Of a stretch of 64,000 bases of DNA, positions 51,944-60,720 are shown piece by piece. Source of the DNA: Chloroflexota bacterium (GTDB taxonomy: Bacteria > Chloroflexota > Chloroflexia > Thermomicrobiales > JADLAZ01). The DNA lies in contig JADLAZ010000282.1 of NCBI GenBank assembly GCA_020849725.1, forward strand, positions 1-64,000, read 5' to 3'. A program made the position numbers and the translations under genes. Positions within the stretch are counted from its first letter, which is position 1. Each line of letters opens with the position of its first letter. Under the pieces are notes generated by a model that had not been told where the DNA came from, made no database searches, and worked only from the letters and a program-made list of their open reading frames with translations.

Positions 51944-53197
51944 ATGGCGTCGCGCCCAACTCGGCGCCCGCCCGCGCCGCGCATCGACGCCCGTGTGCTC
52001 AAGCACTTGCACCCGATTGAGCGCGTGATCGAACCCTACGTCGAGCGCTTCTATCCGGCCGGCCCACGCCAGCTCAAGGCCCACTGCCCGCTCCACGGCG
52101 AGCGCACCCCATCCTTCTACGTGCGCCCCGACCTCGGGCTGTTCCATTGCTTCGGCTGCGACCAGGGCGGCGACATCTTCACCTTCCTGCAGCTCATGCA
52201 TGCCTGCGACTTCCGCACGGCCGTCGACCGACTGATCCACGCACCGGTCGCGCCGGTCAGCCGCTCGCCGGTCACCCCTCCGGCGCCGGCGGCGCTGACG
52301 GACCGCCAGCGCGACATCCTGACGGCGGTGGCCGCTCGCTACGCCGAGCGCCTGGACCAGGTCTGCTGGCTCGATGCCGCGCTGGCCGGCGTATCCAGCC
52401 GCTCGGCGATGGATGATCTCCTGGCCGCGGCGGAGCCGGCCGACCGCGCCGGGCTGCGGGCGCTGGCCTACCTCCGGGGCCGCGGCATCGCCGACGCGGT
52501 CCTCGGCCCGGCCCGGGTGGGCTGGTGCGCCGGCGGCGACTTGGCCCCGCTGGCGCGCGCGCGGGGGTGGACGAAGGATGAACTGTTGGTCCTTGGGCTG
52601 CTGCGGATGCCGCGCGAGGACGACCCGGCCGAGGCCTGGCCGACCGAGCATCTGGCCGGCCGCATCGTCGTCCCCGTCACTGAGCACGGCCACTGCCCGT
52701 GGCTGACGGGGCGGCTGCCCTATGAGCCGCGTCAGGGCAGTCGGACGCCGAAGTATCTCGGCCTGCGCGGCGTCCACAAGCGCCCGTTCGGCCTGGCCGA
52801 CGCCAGCGGTCGGGAGGAGGTGCTGCTGGTCGAGGGGGCACTGGACTGGCTGGTGGCGGTGCAGTGGCGGTTGCCGCCACCGGTGGCGCTCGACGGCCTG
52901 GCGCTACAGCCGCCGGATTTCCGGCGGCTCAGCCGCGCGACGCGCGTCTTCCTGTGGCTCGACCGGGACGGGGCCGGCCAGCGGGCGCTCGCCGGCGACC
53001 CGGGCCGCGCGGAGCCGGGCCTGGGCGCGCTGTTCGGGCGCCGGGCGCTGGCGGTCATCACCCCCGGCGGCGCCAAGGATCTCGCCGGCCTGGCGGTCCT
53101 GCCCGCCGGCCGTGACCTGGCCTGGACGGCGCTCGGCGCCGCCCGCTCGTTGGCCGCCACCGCCGCGTCGAGCGGCGAGGCCGGCGCGGCCCGCTGA
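51944..53197 (+). CDS. second DnaG-type primase (CHC2 zinc finger plus Toprim)
   Basis: A 417-residue protein. The zinc ribbon is HCPLHGERTPSFYVRPDLGL then FHCFGCDQGGDIFTFLQ (about residues 46-86), much closer to bacterial DnaG than the primase at 10662. The Toprim part is EVLLVEGALDWLVAVQ and RVFLWLDRDGAG (about 286-350). There is no helicase-binding C-terminal domain, so it is shorter than DnaG. ATG at 51944 follows GAAGGAGG. As the last gene of the secretion run, it may prime complementary-strand synthesis of transferred DNA in the recipient, a known role of plasmid primases; that role is inferred. Confidence 0.85.
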   Translation: MASRPTRRPPAPRIDARVLKHLHPIERVIEPYVERFYPAGPRQLKAHCPLHGERTPSFYVRPDLGLFHCFGCDQGGDIFTFLQLMHACDFRTAVDRLIHAPVAPVSRSPVTPPAPAALTDRQRDILTAVAARYAERLDQVCWLDAALAGVSSRSAMDDLLAAAEPADRAGLRALAYLRGRGIADAVLGPARVGWCAGGDLAPLARARGWTKDELLVLGLLRMPREDDPAEAWPTEHLAGRIVVPVTEHGHCPWLTGRLPYEPRQGSRTPKYLGLRGVHKRPFGLADASGREEVLLVEGALDWLVAVQWRLPPPVALDGLALQPPDFRRLSRATRVFLWLDRDGAGQRALAGDPGRAEPGLGALFGRRALAVITPGGAKDLAGLAVLPAGRDLAWTALGAARSLAATAASSGEAGAAR

Positions 53198-53286
53198 TCC
53201 TGGTCACCGACAGGCGAGGCACGGGCCAACGATCACCCGGCTGGCCTGCCCCGCGCCGTGGCGTGGCCGCGGCCATGCTTTGCCAC

Positions 53287-53294
53287 GACTTCGC
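53287..53294. repeat. target-site duplication, left
   Basis: GACTTCGC, repeated exactly at 55561-55568 on the other side of the ISL3-family element. Eight bases is the usual duplication size for ISL3. Confidence 0.92.
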
Positions 53295-53319
53295 GGCTCT
53301 GACGCAGCCTCGCTGCGGA

Positions 53320-53775
53320 CTACTGACGAGGACTGGATGCTCTGTCGATGGCCCGAAGACGCTCCCGAATCCGCCGCGCGAGGTAGCCCCAATACTCCTC
53401 ATTCAGCGGGCCAAGCGGGCTGGCCAGGGTGACCGAGTGCCAGGCGGCGCCACGGAGGAACGCCTCCGCCTGCAGATCGACCTGCGGCACCGCCGGCGTG
53501 TGGGCCAGCGGTTCGGCGAGGTAGAGCGCATAGGTGACGTGCGGTTGTTCTTGCGGGACGCGCAACCGCCGGATGAGGCGGATGGCCACGCCGGTCTCCT
53601 CCCACACTTCGCGGATAGCGGCCGCGGCGAACGTCTCGCCGGCCTCGCGTCCCCCGCCGGGGAGCACCCAGAACAGCCGGCCGGTGGCGGGGTCGTGATG
53701 CTCAACGAGCAGCACCTGGCCCCGCGACAAGCAGAGGACCCGGCTGCCTGCGAGGCGACGCCGCGGTGGTCGCAT
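53320..53775 (-). CDS. NUDIX hydrolase carried by the ISL3-family element
   Basis: A 151-residue protein with a complete NUDIX box at residues 41-63 (GGREAGETFAAAA then IREVWEETGV), matching G-x5-E-x7-R-E-U-x-E-E-x-G-U. Strand context RVLCLSRGQVLLVEH and FWVLPGGG before it is typical. NUDIX enzymes cut nucleoside diphosphates linked to other groups; the substrate cannot be told. ATG at 53773-53775 follows GAAGGAG. The gene starts 46 bases after the transposase gene on the same strand and lies wholly between the inverted repeats, so it moves with the element. Confidence 0.88.
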   Translation of the reverse strand: MRPPRRRLAGSRVLCLSRGQVLLVEHHDPATGRLFWVLPGGGREAGETFAAAAIREVWEETGVAIRLIRRLRVPQEQPHVTYALYLAEPLAHTPAVPQVDLQAEAFLRGAAWHSVTLASPLGPLNEEYWGYLARRIRERLRAIDRASSPRQ

Positions 53776-53820
53776 GACGCTCCTTCCTGGTCATGATGAC
53801 CGATCGGCCGTGGGGTACGA

Positions 53821-55458
53821 TCACGCGGCCACCAGCACGCGGGTCCGCAGCAACGCGTAGCCGGCCCGCCCGTAACCCTGCCGCTTCAGGTACTTGAGCC
53901 GGGTGATCTGCCCTTCCGTCTGCCCATTCGACCACGGCTTCACCAGCCCCGCGCGGACGGCCGGGTCATCCTGAAGCCCGAGGGCGAAGCGGCCGAGGTC
54001 GCGGCTGCCGCACTGCCTGGCCCGCTCGACCCACTCGTCGAGCGCCTCACCCCGCCGTTCGCGCACCAAGGCGGCGAACTCCTGGGTGAGTCGGTAGGCG
54101 GCGGCAACGACCTCGTCCAACTCGTACAGCCGGTCGAGCGCCCGCCGCTGGACCTCGGTCAGCGCCTCGGGGCGTTTGAGGAACAGGCGGACGGCCTGGC
54201 GCACCGTCAGCGTCTTCTTGGCGCGGGGCAACGGGGTGGGCCGTCGGCCGGCCCGCTGCTGGAGCCGCCACTGGCGCGCCAGCTTTGCGACCGGCGATGA
54301 ACTGCCGGGATAGCCTCTGGCCCGGATCTCACGCCACAACCGGGTGGCGTTGGTGCAGCCCTCCTCCCAGCGCTGGAGCAGGTAGGCGACGTAGGGCGCC
54401 AGTACCGAGCGCGCGCGGCGCCCGGTCGGGCACTTGGGTTGCGGCGGCTCGGGCTGGCGTAGGTAGCGGTAGACGGTCTCGCGGCTGACGCCGATGGCAC
54501 GGGCGATTTGGGCGATATCGACGCCGCGCTCGCACAACTGATGGATATGATGGTACTGCTCGACGCGGTGCGCGTGCCGTTGTCGGCTGGCTTCGGCTTG
54601 CCGCTGGCGCCACGGTGGCGACTCGAGCTGGGCCGGCGGCGTGAGCTGCGCCGCTTCGGCTGCCGGGGCCGCGTGGCCCTCACCCTCAAGGGTGACCTGG
54701 CGCAGGCAGGTGGTCTTCGTCAGGAGGAAGTGCTCGAGCGCGTCACCAAGGTTCTTGACGATGTGGAAGCGGTCGACGACCTGGAGGGCGGCGGGAGCCC
54801 CGGCTGTGGCCCCGGCCGCGTACCCATCGTAGCGATCGCGCACGACGACCGCGATGGCTGGCCAGGCGGCCAGCCAAGCCGCGACGGTGCTGGCGGCGCG
54901 GTCGGGGAGCAGGGCGATCGGGCGATGGCGCTCCAGGTCGACGATGAGCGTGCCGAAGCTGCGCCCACGGCGGAACGAGAAGTCGTCGATGCCGACGACA
55001 CGCGGGGCGGCGACGGCCGGGATCGGCGCCGTCGCGGCCAGGCGCAGGACGGTGTCGTGGCTGATGGCGACACCCAAGCGGCCGGCCAGGCGCGCCCCGG
55101 CGCGGCCGCCGAGGGCCAGGCCCAACTCGCGCAAATCGGCCAGCTGCGGTGCGGTCCGCTGGGCATAGGGGGCGACGAGCGCCGGGAAGCGTTCGGCGAA
55201 GACCCGACGTGGACAGGCGGCATTGCGGCGCCAGAAGCGCCGGACGCGGATGATGAGGCGGACGGGGCGGTGGCCCCACGGACGGTCGGCGGCGGCGCGC
55301 TGATAGCGGCTCTGCACCCGGTCGGACAGCTCCTTGCAGAGCGGGCAGGCGGCGACGCGAGCGGTCGCGGCGACCGTGAGGGTGATGGCAGCGTCGGTGG
55401 CGAGCAGGTGCTCGAGGTGCATGCCGGCCAAGTGAGGTAAGAATGTCGTCAGGTCCAA
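53821..55458 (-). CDS. ISL3-family transposase
   Basis: A 545-residue transposase. N-terminal zinc-binding part: VAACPLCKELSDRVQSRYQR then ADRPWGHRPVRLIIRVRRFW with a later Cys. DDE core: RVVGIDDFSFRRGRSFGTLI (first Asp), AIAVVVRDRYDGYAAG (second Asp), ALQVVDRFHIVKNLGDALE, and a C-terminal SNGQTEGQITRLKYLKRQGY segment that carries the Glu and matches the ISL3 consensus (S-N-G-x-x-E-G-x-x-N/T-x-x-K). A helix-turn-helix insertion (IARAIGVSRETVYRYLR) occurs in the middle. The frame is complete, so the element is probably active. Confidence 0.93.
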   Translation of the reverse strand: MDLTTFLPHLAGMHLEHLLATDAAITLTVAATARVAACPLCKELSDRVQSRYQRAAADRPWGHRPVRLIIRVRRFWRRNAACPRRVFAERFPALVAPYAQRTAPQLADLRELGLALGGRAGARLAGRLGVAISHDTVLRLAATAPIPAVAAPRVVGIDDFSFRRGRSFGTLIVDLERHRPIALLPDRAASTVAAWLAAWPAIAVVVRDRYDGYAAGATAGAPAALQVVDRFHIVKNLGDALEHFLLTKTTCLRQVTLEGEGHAAPAAEAAQLTPPAQLESPPWRQRQAEASRQRHAHRVEQYHHIHQLCERGVDIAQIARAIGVSRETVYRYLRQPEPPQPKCPTGRRARSVLAPYVAYLLQRWEEGCTNATRLWREIRARGYPGSSSPVAKLARQWRLQQRAGRRPTPLPRAKKTLTVRQAVRLFLKRPEALTEVQRRALDRLYELDEVVAAAYRLTQEFAALVRERRGEALDEWVERARQCGSRDLGRFALGLQDDPAVRAGLVKPWSNGQTEGQITRLKYLKRQGYGRAGYALLRTRVLVAA

Positions 55459-55560
55459 GGCGCGATCCTCCGCAGGTCGGCCTGGTTGACGGTGGCGCGA
55501 CCCCAGGAGTGTTCTACCACCTCACGCCCATATCAAGCCCAGCGAGGCTGCGTCAGAGCC

Positions 55561-55568
55561 GACTTCGC
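55561..55568. repeat. target-site duplication, right
   Basis: GACTTCGC, identical to 53287-53294. Confidence 0.92.
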
Positions 55569-55598
55569 CGACACATATTGGCAGTTGGCGGTGGCAGG

Positions 55599-56402
55599 TT
55601 ACTGGGGATGGGGAGTGTCCTCCAACGAGCGCGCCCCGGCGTCCAGCCCGGCCTGGATGATCTCCAGCGCCATCCGGACCCGCTGCGACCACTGCCGGGC
55701 ATCGGCGTCGTAGGCCTCAGCCGCGCGCCGCTGCACCTCCGTATCGGCAACTGCGGAACGGTAATGGTCGGCCGTCTCCCAGTCTAGGCCATTGACCGTC
55801 ACGTAGTCCACGCGGAAGCCGAGCCGCTGCGCCAGGATAGGCCAGGCGGCATCCGTGCTGTAGCCCCGCTCCGGCACCTGGCCGGCGGGGCTGTAAGCGA
55901 GGAGGGCTCGTGCGGCTCGGGCGCTGAAGCCACGCGACCCACCGCCCAAGTCAACGAGCGTGCCGAAGGTCGCGGCGAACACGGCGTTGATGATGGCCTC
56001 CGTCTGCTGGAGCGCCTGCGGATGCGTGGCGAACGCAGCGCGGGTGCGTCCGATGATCAGGCAGTCTGCCTGGCCGACGCGCTCGAGCGCCTGCTGCCAT
56101 TCCTCAGGCCCGGTCGCGACCCAGCGCAGCAGGCGATCGAGGTCTGCATAGTGGATGTGGCCTGTGGCCGCCGCCGCGGCTGCCGCTAGAGCGGTGTGGC
56201 GTCCTAACGCCGGATGCGATGGCGTCACCACCTCGGCGCGACTGCCACCCAGCCTGGACAGGAGGGCTCGGGCTGCCAGCGCATGGTCCGGCGGCACGGC
56301 GACGACCAGGTGCTCATAGACGGCGGCCAGGTGGTCCAGATGCTGGAGCAGGCGCGGCTGCTCCCCGCGTGGGCGCCAGGTGCAGGCAAGGGCGACACTC
56401 AT
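55599..56402 (-). CDS. glycosyltransferase-like protein
   Basis: A 267-residue protein. It begins SVALACTWRPRGEQPRLLQH and has GHIHYADLDRLLRWVATGPE near residue 95, a D-x-D-like site at the edge of a Rossmann-type fold, then DCLIIGRTRAAFATHPQALQ, TLVDLGGGSRGFSARAARAL and YVTVNGLDWETADHY. This order resembles GT-A-type sugar transferases. ATG at 56400-56402 follows AGGAGGAG; upstream sequence is not protein-like. It is divergent from the coupling-protein gene and lies right beside the ISL3-family element. Substrate and role are unknown, and no other sugar genes are near. Confidence 0.5.
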   Translation of the reverse strand: MSVALACTWRPRGEQPRLLQHLDHLAAVYEHLVVAVPPDHALAARALLSRLGGSRAEVVTPSHPALGRHTALAAAAAAATGHIHYADLDRLLRWVATGPEEWQQALERVGQADCLIIGRTRAAFATHPQALQQTEAIINAVFAATFGTLVDLGGGSRGFSARAARALLAYSPAGQVPERGYSTDAAWPILAQRLGFRVDYVTVNGLDWETADHYRSAVADTEVQRRAAEAYDADARQWSQRVRMALEIIQAGLDAGARSLEDTPHPQ

Positions 56403-56633
56403 GGCGGCTCCTCCTGTCGGTGGGGAGCAAGTGTACACCCCCATCGTCCTGCCATGTGGAAGTGCCACCACGTGTCGGCGAGGTCGTGGAGGGGGCTGGC
56501 CACGGCTGGCCGCCCCGGTAGACGCGGCGCTCAGCGCCATCCGGGCGCTGGCGGCGCGCCGCGGCCGTGACCACCGTCCGCAGTGCGAGCAATGTGATGC
56601 AATCGTCGGCGCACCGACGAAGGAGGAGGGAGC

Positions 56634-59519
56634 ATGACCCACACCCCGCAAGCGACGCCGCCACGCCCGGGCACCACCGCCCGGCCGGCCGTGCCCCCGG
56701 TGGCGCCGGCCGCTAGCCCGTCCCACGTCTGGCAGGTGCTGGTCCTCGGCCAGGAGCCGCGCGACCATCTGGCCAGCCAGCACCTCTTCAGCACCGTCCC
56801 GCGCGCGGCGCCCGTCGCCTTCGAGCTGGCGGCCGAGCCGGAGCGGGTGCGGCTCCTGGTGCGTGCCTGGGAGGCCGCCGCCGGGCAGAGCCTGGCCAAG
56901 GCGGTCTACGACGCCTTCCCGCAGGCCCAGCTCGTCCCGCTCCCGCCGGGCGACGACCCGGCCCGGCCGGCCGCCGCCGGCGAGGCCGTCGCGGCGGGCA
57001 CCTTCCGCCTGCGCGACCCGGAATACTACCTGTTGCGCACCTACGACCGGCGCACGGCCGAGCAGCAGGGCGACCCGCTGGCCGTGCTGGTCCGGGCGGT
57101 GCAGGGCCTCGGCCCCGGCGAACGGGTCGTGCTCCAGCTCGCCGTCCAGCCGGCGCCGCCGGACTGGAGCCGGCGCTACCGGTCGCTGCGCACCGAACCG
57201 CCGGACCCCCAGCGGCGCGGGGCGACCGCGCCCGCCGGCGCCGAGCGCGCGGGCGACGCCAGCTCGCTGCTGGCGATGATCGTCGTCCTCGGCCTGGCCT
57301 ATCTGATCGCCGCCCCCGGCCGGCAGTGGTACGAGGCGGTCGTCCGGCCCTGGTGGCGCCAGTCACCGCTGGCCGGGGTCGATCCCCTCATCCCCGTCGG
57401 CGTCGCCGGCGCGCTGGCCCTGGCGCTCGCCCTGCTCCTGGTCGTCCTCCTCCGGCGCGTCTGGCCGGCAGGGCGCTCGGAGACGCCCTCCCACCTGATC
57501 GTCGAGAAGCTGGCGACGGCCGGCCTGCTGACCCGCCTCCAGGTGGCGGCTGTCGGGCCGGCGCGGGCGGTCGCCGAGCGCCGCCTGGCGGAGGTCGCCA
57601 GCGCCCTGGCCCTCTACGAGCGCGCCGACGGCAACGCCCTGCTGCCGATGCGCATCCGGCCCGGCGATCTGCGCCAACCGCCCTGCCTGCGGGGGAACTG
57701 GCTCCGCTTCCGTCCGCGCGCCGTCATCCTCACGGCCGCCGAGCTGAGCAACCTGTGGGGACCGCTGAGCGACCGGCAGGATGCCGGCCATCTGATGCGC
57801 CTGGCCTTCACCCGGCGCCGGCCGCCCCGCTACGGCCCGGACGGCCGCCCCTGGCTGGTCGACGGTTGCCCCATCGGCATCAGCGAGCAGGGCGGCGAGC
57901 GCCTGCCGATCGCCTTCCCGCGCGATGCCTACACCAGCGGCGGCGCCGTCTTCCTCCTCGGCGCCGCCGGCGCCGGCAAGTCCTCCTGCACCCTGCTGCT
58001 GGCCCTGGAGGCGATGCAGGACCCGGACCAGACGGTCATCGTCGTCGACCCGCACGGCGATCAGGCCCGGACGCTGCTCGGCCTGGTCCCGGCCCACCGC
58101 CAGGCTGACGTCGTCGTCCTCGACCTGAGCGACCCGGCCTGGATGCCCGGCCTCAACCTGATCGACGTCCACACGGCGCGGCCCAGCCACCGGCTGGCCG
58201 GCGACCTGCTCGACGCCCTCGAGCGGCTGTGGCCGGCCAGCTGGGGCGCGCGGATGGAGCTGATCTTCCGCATGGCGCTGCTGACGCTGATCGAGGCCAA
58301 CCACAGCCTCGGCGCCGGCGAGCAGTTCACCGTCCTGGATGTCAACCGGCTGCTGCAGGACGCCGACTTCCGCGCCGTCGTGCTGACGCGCTACGTGCTG
58401 GACGAGGAGCTGCGCTGGTGGTGGGAGACCTACTACGACACGGTCAACGACCGGCTGCGCGAGGAGATGATCAACCCGGTGCTGACCAAGATCGCCGACC
58501 TGCGCAGCAAGCCGGCCGCCCGCCGGCTGCTGGGCCAGCCGCGGACCACGCTCGACCTGCTGGAGGTGGTGACGACGGGCAAGATCCTGATCGTCAACCT
58601 GGCCCAGGGCGAGGTCGGCGACGACCTGGCGGCCATCGTCGGCGCGCTGCTGTTCGAGTACGTCGACCTGGCGGCGCGCGGCCAGGCGGAGCTGCCGCCC
58701 GACCGGCGGCGGCGCATCGCGCTCTTCGTCGACGAGGTGCGGTCGATCCGGGCGGCCAACTACCAGCGGGCCGTCACCCAGGACCGCAAGTTCGGCCTGA
58801 CCGTCTTCCTGACCACCCAGGACCTGACCGGCCTGCGGGCCCTGGCCGACGGCCTGGCCGACGACATCCTCGGCAACCAGAGCGCGCTGGTCGTCTTCCG
58901 GGTCGACGCGGCCACCGACGCCCGGGAACTGGTCCCTCGCCTCGACGGCCAGTTCTCCGAGGTCGACATCGGCAACCTGCCGCGCCAGTGGTGCTACCTG
59001 AAGGTGAGCGAGCGCGGGCTGCGCATCCCCGCCTTCGCGGTGGCGGTGGCGGCGACGCCGGCGCCGGACCCGGCCCTGGCCGAGGCGCTGTGGGAGCAGA
59101 GCCGGCGCCGGCACGCCCGCCCGGTGGCCGAGGTCGACGCGCTCATCCGGGCGCAGTGGGCCTGGTTCGGCGCGCTGACGCAGGGCGGGCTGCACCAGCA
59201 GGTGGGCGCCGCCCTGGCCGCCCAGGCCGCGACGACGGTGGCCGGCGGGACGCCGGCATCCCCGATCGCCGCCGCCGGATCGTCCGCGGCGGGCAACGCG
59301 GCGGGGCCAGCGGCGACCACGGCGGCGAACTCGGCGGCGACCGCCGCGAACTCCGGCACGACGGCGCCGGCCACCGTGGCGGAGGCGATCGTGGCCGCCC
59401 AGCATCGCCGTCACCGGCGGGGCGGGCGGACGGCCCGGCGCGAGCCGGCCGGCGAGCGGGGGACTGGACCGAACGCGGCCACCCCGACCAGCGAGACAGG
59501 CGGCCGGGCAAGCGGGTGA
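56634..59519 (+). CDS. type IV coupling protein-like ATPase (VirD4/TraG/TraD-type)
   Basis: A 961-residue protein. Two membrane helices at about residues 214-232 (LLAMIVVLGLAYLIAAPG) and 255-277 (VGVAGALALALALLLVVLLRR) precede the motor domain: Walker A LLGAAGAGKSSCTLLL (about 440-455), VIVVDPHGDQARTLLGLVP, ILIVNLAQGEVGDD, Walker B IALFVDEVRSIRAANYQRAV (about 695-714) and FLTTQDLTGLRALADGLADD. The C-terminal 130 residues are Ala/Thr-rich and disordered. Coupling proteins bring relaxase-bound DNA to the secretion channel; this fits with VirB4 and VirB6-like genes upstream and the replication-relaxation gene downstream. ATG at 56634 follows GGAGGAGGG. Confidence 0.78.
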   Translation: MTHTPQATPPRPGTTARPAVPPVAPAASPSHVWQVLVLGQEPRDHLASQHLFSTVPRAAPVAFELAAEPERVRLLVRAWEAAAGQSLAKAVYDAFPQAQLVPLPPGDDPARPAAAGEAVAAGTFRLRDPEYYLLRTYDRRTAEQQGDPLAVLVRAVQGLGPGERVVLQLAVQPAPPDWSRRYRSLRTEPPDPQRRGATAPAGAERAGDASSLLAMIVVLGLAYLIAAPGRQWYEAVVRPWWRQSPLAGVDPLIPVGVAGALALALALLLVVLLRRVWPAGRSETPSHLIVEKLATAGLLTRLQVAAVGPARAVAERRLAEVASALALYERADGNALLPMRIRPGDLRQPPCLRGNWLRFRPRAVILTAAELSNLWGPLSDRQDAGHLMRLAFTRRRPPRYGPDGRPWLVDGCPIGISEQGGERLPIAFPRDAYTSGGAVFLLGAAGAGKSSCTLLLALEAMQDPDQTVIVVDPHGDQARTLLGLVPAHRQADVVVLDLSDPAWMPGLNLIDVHTARPSHRLAGDLLDALERLWPASWGARMELIFRMALLTLIEANHSLGAGEQFTVLDVNRLLQDADFRAVVLTRYVLDEELRWWWETYYDTVNDRLREEMINPVLTKIADLRSKPAARRLLGQPRTTLDLLEVVTTGKILIVNLAQGEVGDDLAAIVGALLFEYVDLAARGQAELPPDRRRRIALFVDEVRSIRAANYQRAVTQDRKFGLTVFLTTQDLTGLRALADGLADDILGNQSALVVFRVDAATDARELVPRLDGQFSEVDIGNLPRQWCYLKVSERGLRIPAFAVAVAATPAPDPALAEALWEQSRRRHARPVAEVDALIRAQWAWFGALTQGGLHQQVGAALAAQAATTVAGGTPASPIAAAGSSAAGNAAGPAATTAANSAATAANSGTTAPATVAEAIVAAQHRRHRRGGRTARREPAGERGTGPNAATPTSETGGRASG

Positions 59520-59618
59520 CGACGGCGACGCGGCCCCGTGCCCCAACGCCACCTCGCCACGCCGCCGGCCCCCCGATTCCGCCGACGGTGAGCGACGCCT
59601 GGTGGCATAACTCGTCGG

Positions 59619-59647
59619 TTGACGATTTTGACGGTTGCTGGCATACT
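59619..59647 (+). promoter_or_regulatory. predicted promoter of the HTH-PIN pair
   Basis: TTGACG (59619-59624), 17 bases, CATACT (59642-59647). TTGACG is repeated 9 bases later (near 59628), which could be an operator half-site for autoregulation by the HTH protein. The gene starts at 59690. Confidence 0.55.
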
Positions 59648-59689
59648 CACCCTGGTCAGCCCTCGGCTGCCGGCACGGGGAGGTGCGGC

Positions 59690-60130
59690 ATGAGTATCCT
59701 GAGCCAAATCACCGACCGCTTGGCCGCCCTGGAGGCCCGCCTGGCCGATCGCCCCGGCGACGTCCGCGAGGTACAGCAGATCCGCCGGCTACTGGCCGCC
59801 GACGAGGCGCGGTGGATCGGTACCGTCGCCGCCCAGCGGCTGCTGGGCGTCAAGTCGATCAACACCGTCAAGGCCTGGGCGCGCCTGGGGCTGCTCCGGA
59901 GCCGCCAGACCGCCAGCGGGCGCCTGCAGGTTCACCTGGACGACGTGCTGGAGCAGCGGCAGGTCCGGCAGGATCTCAACGCCATGGGGAGTGTTGACCG
60001 CCCGCTGAATGAGGCCGACCGTCAGGCGCTGCGGCGTCCGCCCACGCCGGAGGTGGACGCCGTGGTCGCGCCGGTGCTGGCCACGCTCGGGACGCGCCAG
60101 CCCGCTGACGACCAATCCGGCGACCGGTGA
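59690..60130 (+). CDS. helix-turn-helix protein, probable antitoxin of a PIN-type pair
   Basis: A 146-residue protein. The N-terminus is a short coiled coil (ITDRLAALEARLADRPGDVR). Residues about 42-78 hold a helix-turn-helix of the excisionase/MerR type (TVAAQRLLGVKSINTVKAWA then RLGLLRSRQTASGRL). The rest is extended, with an acidic/Pro-rich tail that could wrap a toxin. ATG at 59690 follows GGGGAGG. Its stop overlaps the GTG of the PIN gene (GTGA), the arrangement of toxin-antitoxin operons. The antitoxin role is inferred from the pairing. Confidence 0.65.
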   Translation: MSILSQITDRLAALEARLADRPGDVREVQQIRRLLAADEARWIGTVAAQRLLGVKSINTVKAWARLGLLRSRQTASGRLQVHLDDVLEQRQVRQDLNAMGSVDRPLNEADRQALRRPPTPEVDAVVAPVLATLGTRQPADDQSGDR

Positions 60131-60720
60131 CCGAGCCCCCAATCGCGGTGCTGGATGCGAGCGTGCTGGCGCCGCACTGGTCGCGCCTGGTCCTCCAGCA
60201 CCTGGCGGCGGCGCAGCCGACCCGCTACACGGCCATCTGGTCGACGGCCATCGTCGCCGAGACCTGACGGATCCTGACCGAGCAACGGCTGCGAGCCGGC
60301 GACGCCCCGGCGGCGATCAGCCGCGACGCGCACCGGATGCACGCCCGGCTCGACCCGGTGCTGCGGGTGGTCGAGTGCTGGCGGCGGCCGGCCGGCGCCC
60401 CACCCGCGCCGCTGCCCGACCCCCACGACGAGCACCTCTGGAACGCGGCGCTGAACGCGGGCGCCGGCTACATCGTTAGCCACAACATCCGGGACTTCCC
60501 GCCGGTGACGCGGGTGACGGTCTCCGTAGCGGGCCAGGAGCGCGCGGTGCTGCGACACCTGGCGCACGGAGTAGAGTTCCTAACCGCCATCGAGTTCGTC
60601 GAGGACGTGTTCGGCGAGGACGCGGCGCTCCTCTTCGGGCAGGCCCTCCCGGCGGGGGCGTGGTGCGTAGCCGCCGATCCGGGTGAGGCCACCGGGCTGA
60701 TCGGTCGCCAGTCCGGGTGA
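60127..60720 (+). pseudogene. PIN-domain ribonuclease toxin with in-frame stop
   Basis: The frame from GTG 60127 reads IAVLDASVLAPHWSRLVLQ (first acidic residue D10) and STAIVAET (E45), then a TGA at 60265-60267, then continues in the same frame RILTEQRLRAGD, DPHDEHLWNAA (third acidic site), SHNIRDFPP (fourth) and on to 60720. In PIN proteins the position after E-T is often W, and TGA differs from TGG by one base, so this is a point-mutated gene of 197 codons, or a sequencing error. The opening GTG overlaps the stop of the antitoxin-like gene. Without readthrough only 46 residues are made and the toxin is inactive. Confidence 0.75.

Larger units (their letters stand above)
53295..55560 (-). 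mobile_element. ISL3-family element with a NUDIX passenger gene
   Basis: The element is bounded by perfect inverted repeats of at least 20 bp starting GGCTCTGACGCAGCC (left 53295, right end 55560) and flanked by an 8-bp direct repeat GACTTCGC. It is 2266 bp, longer than a minimal ISL3 element, because it holds both the transposase (53821-55458) and a NUDIX hydrolase gene (53320-53775) inside the repeats. Perfect ends and duplication suggest a recent insertion. It landed between the second primase gene and the glycosyltransferase-like gene without breaking either. Confidence 0.93.

Noticed and set aside
57363..59552. 729-codon frame antisense to the coupling protein
   Set aside because: The sense strand shows P-loop and Walker B motifs; the antisense product has no recognisable fold.
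60127..60720. TGA at codon 47 of the PIN gene as a sign of stop-codon reassignment
   Set aside because: Many neighbouring genes end in TGA, often in tight overlaps such as ATGA and GTGA, so TGA is a normal stop here.
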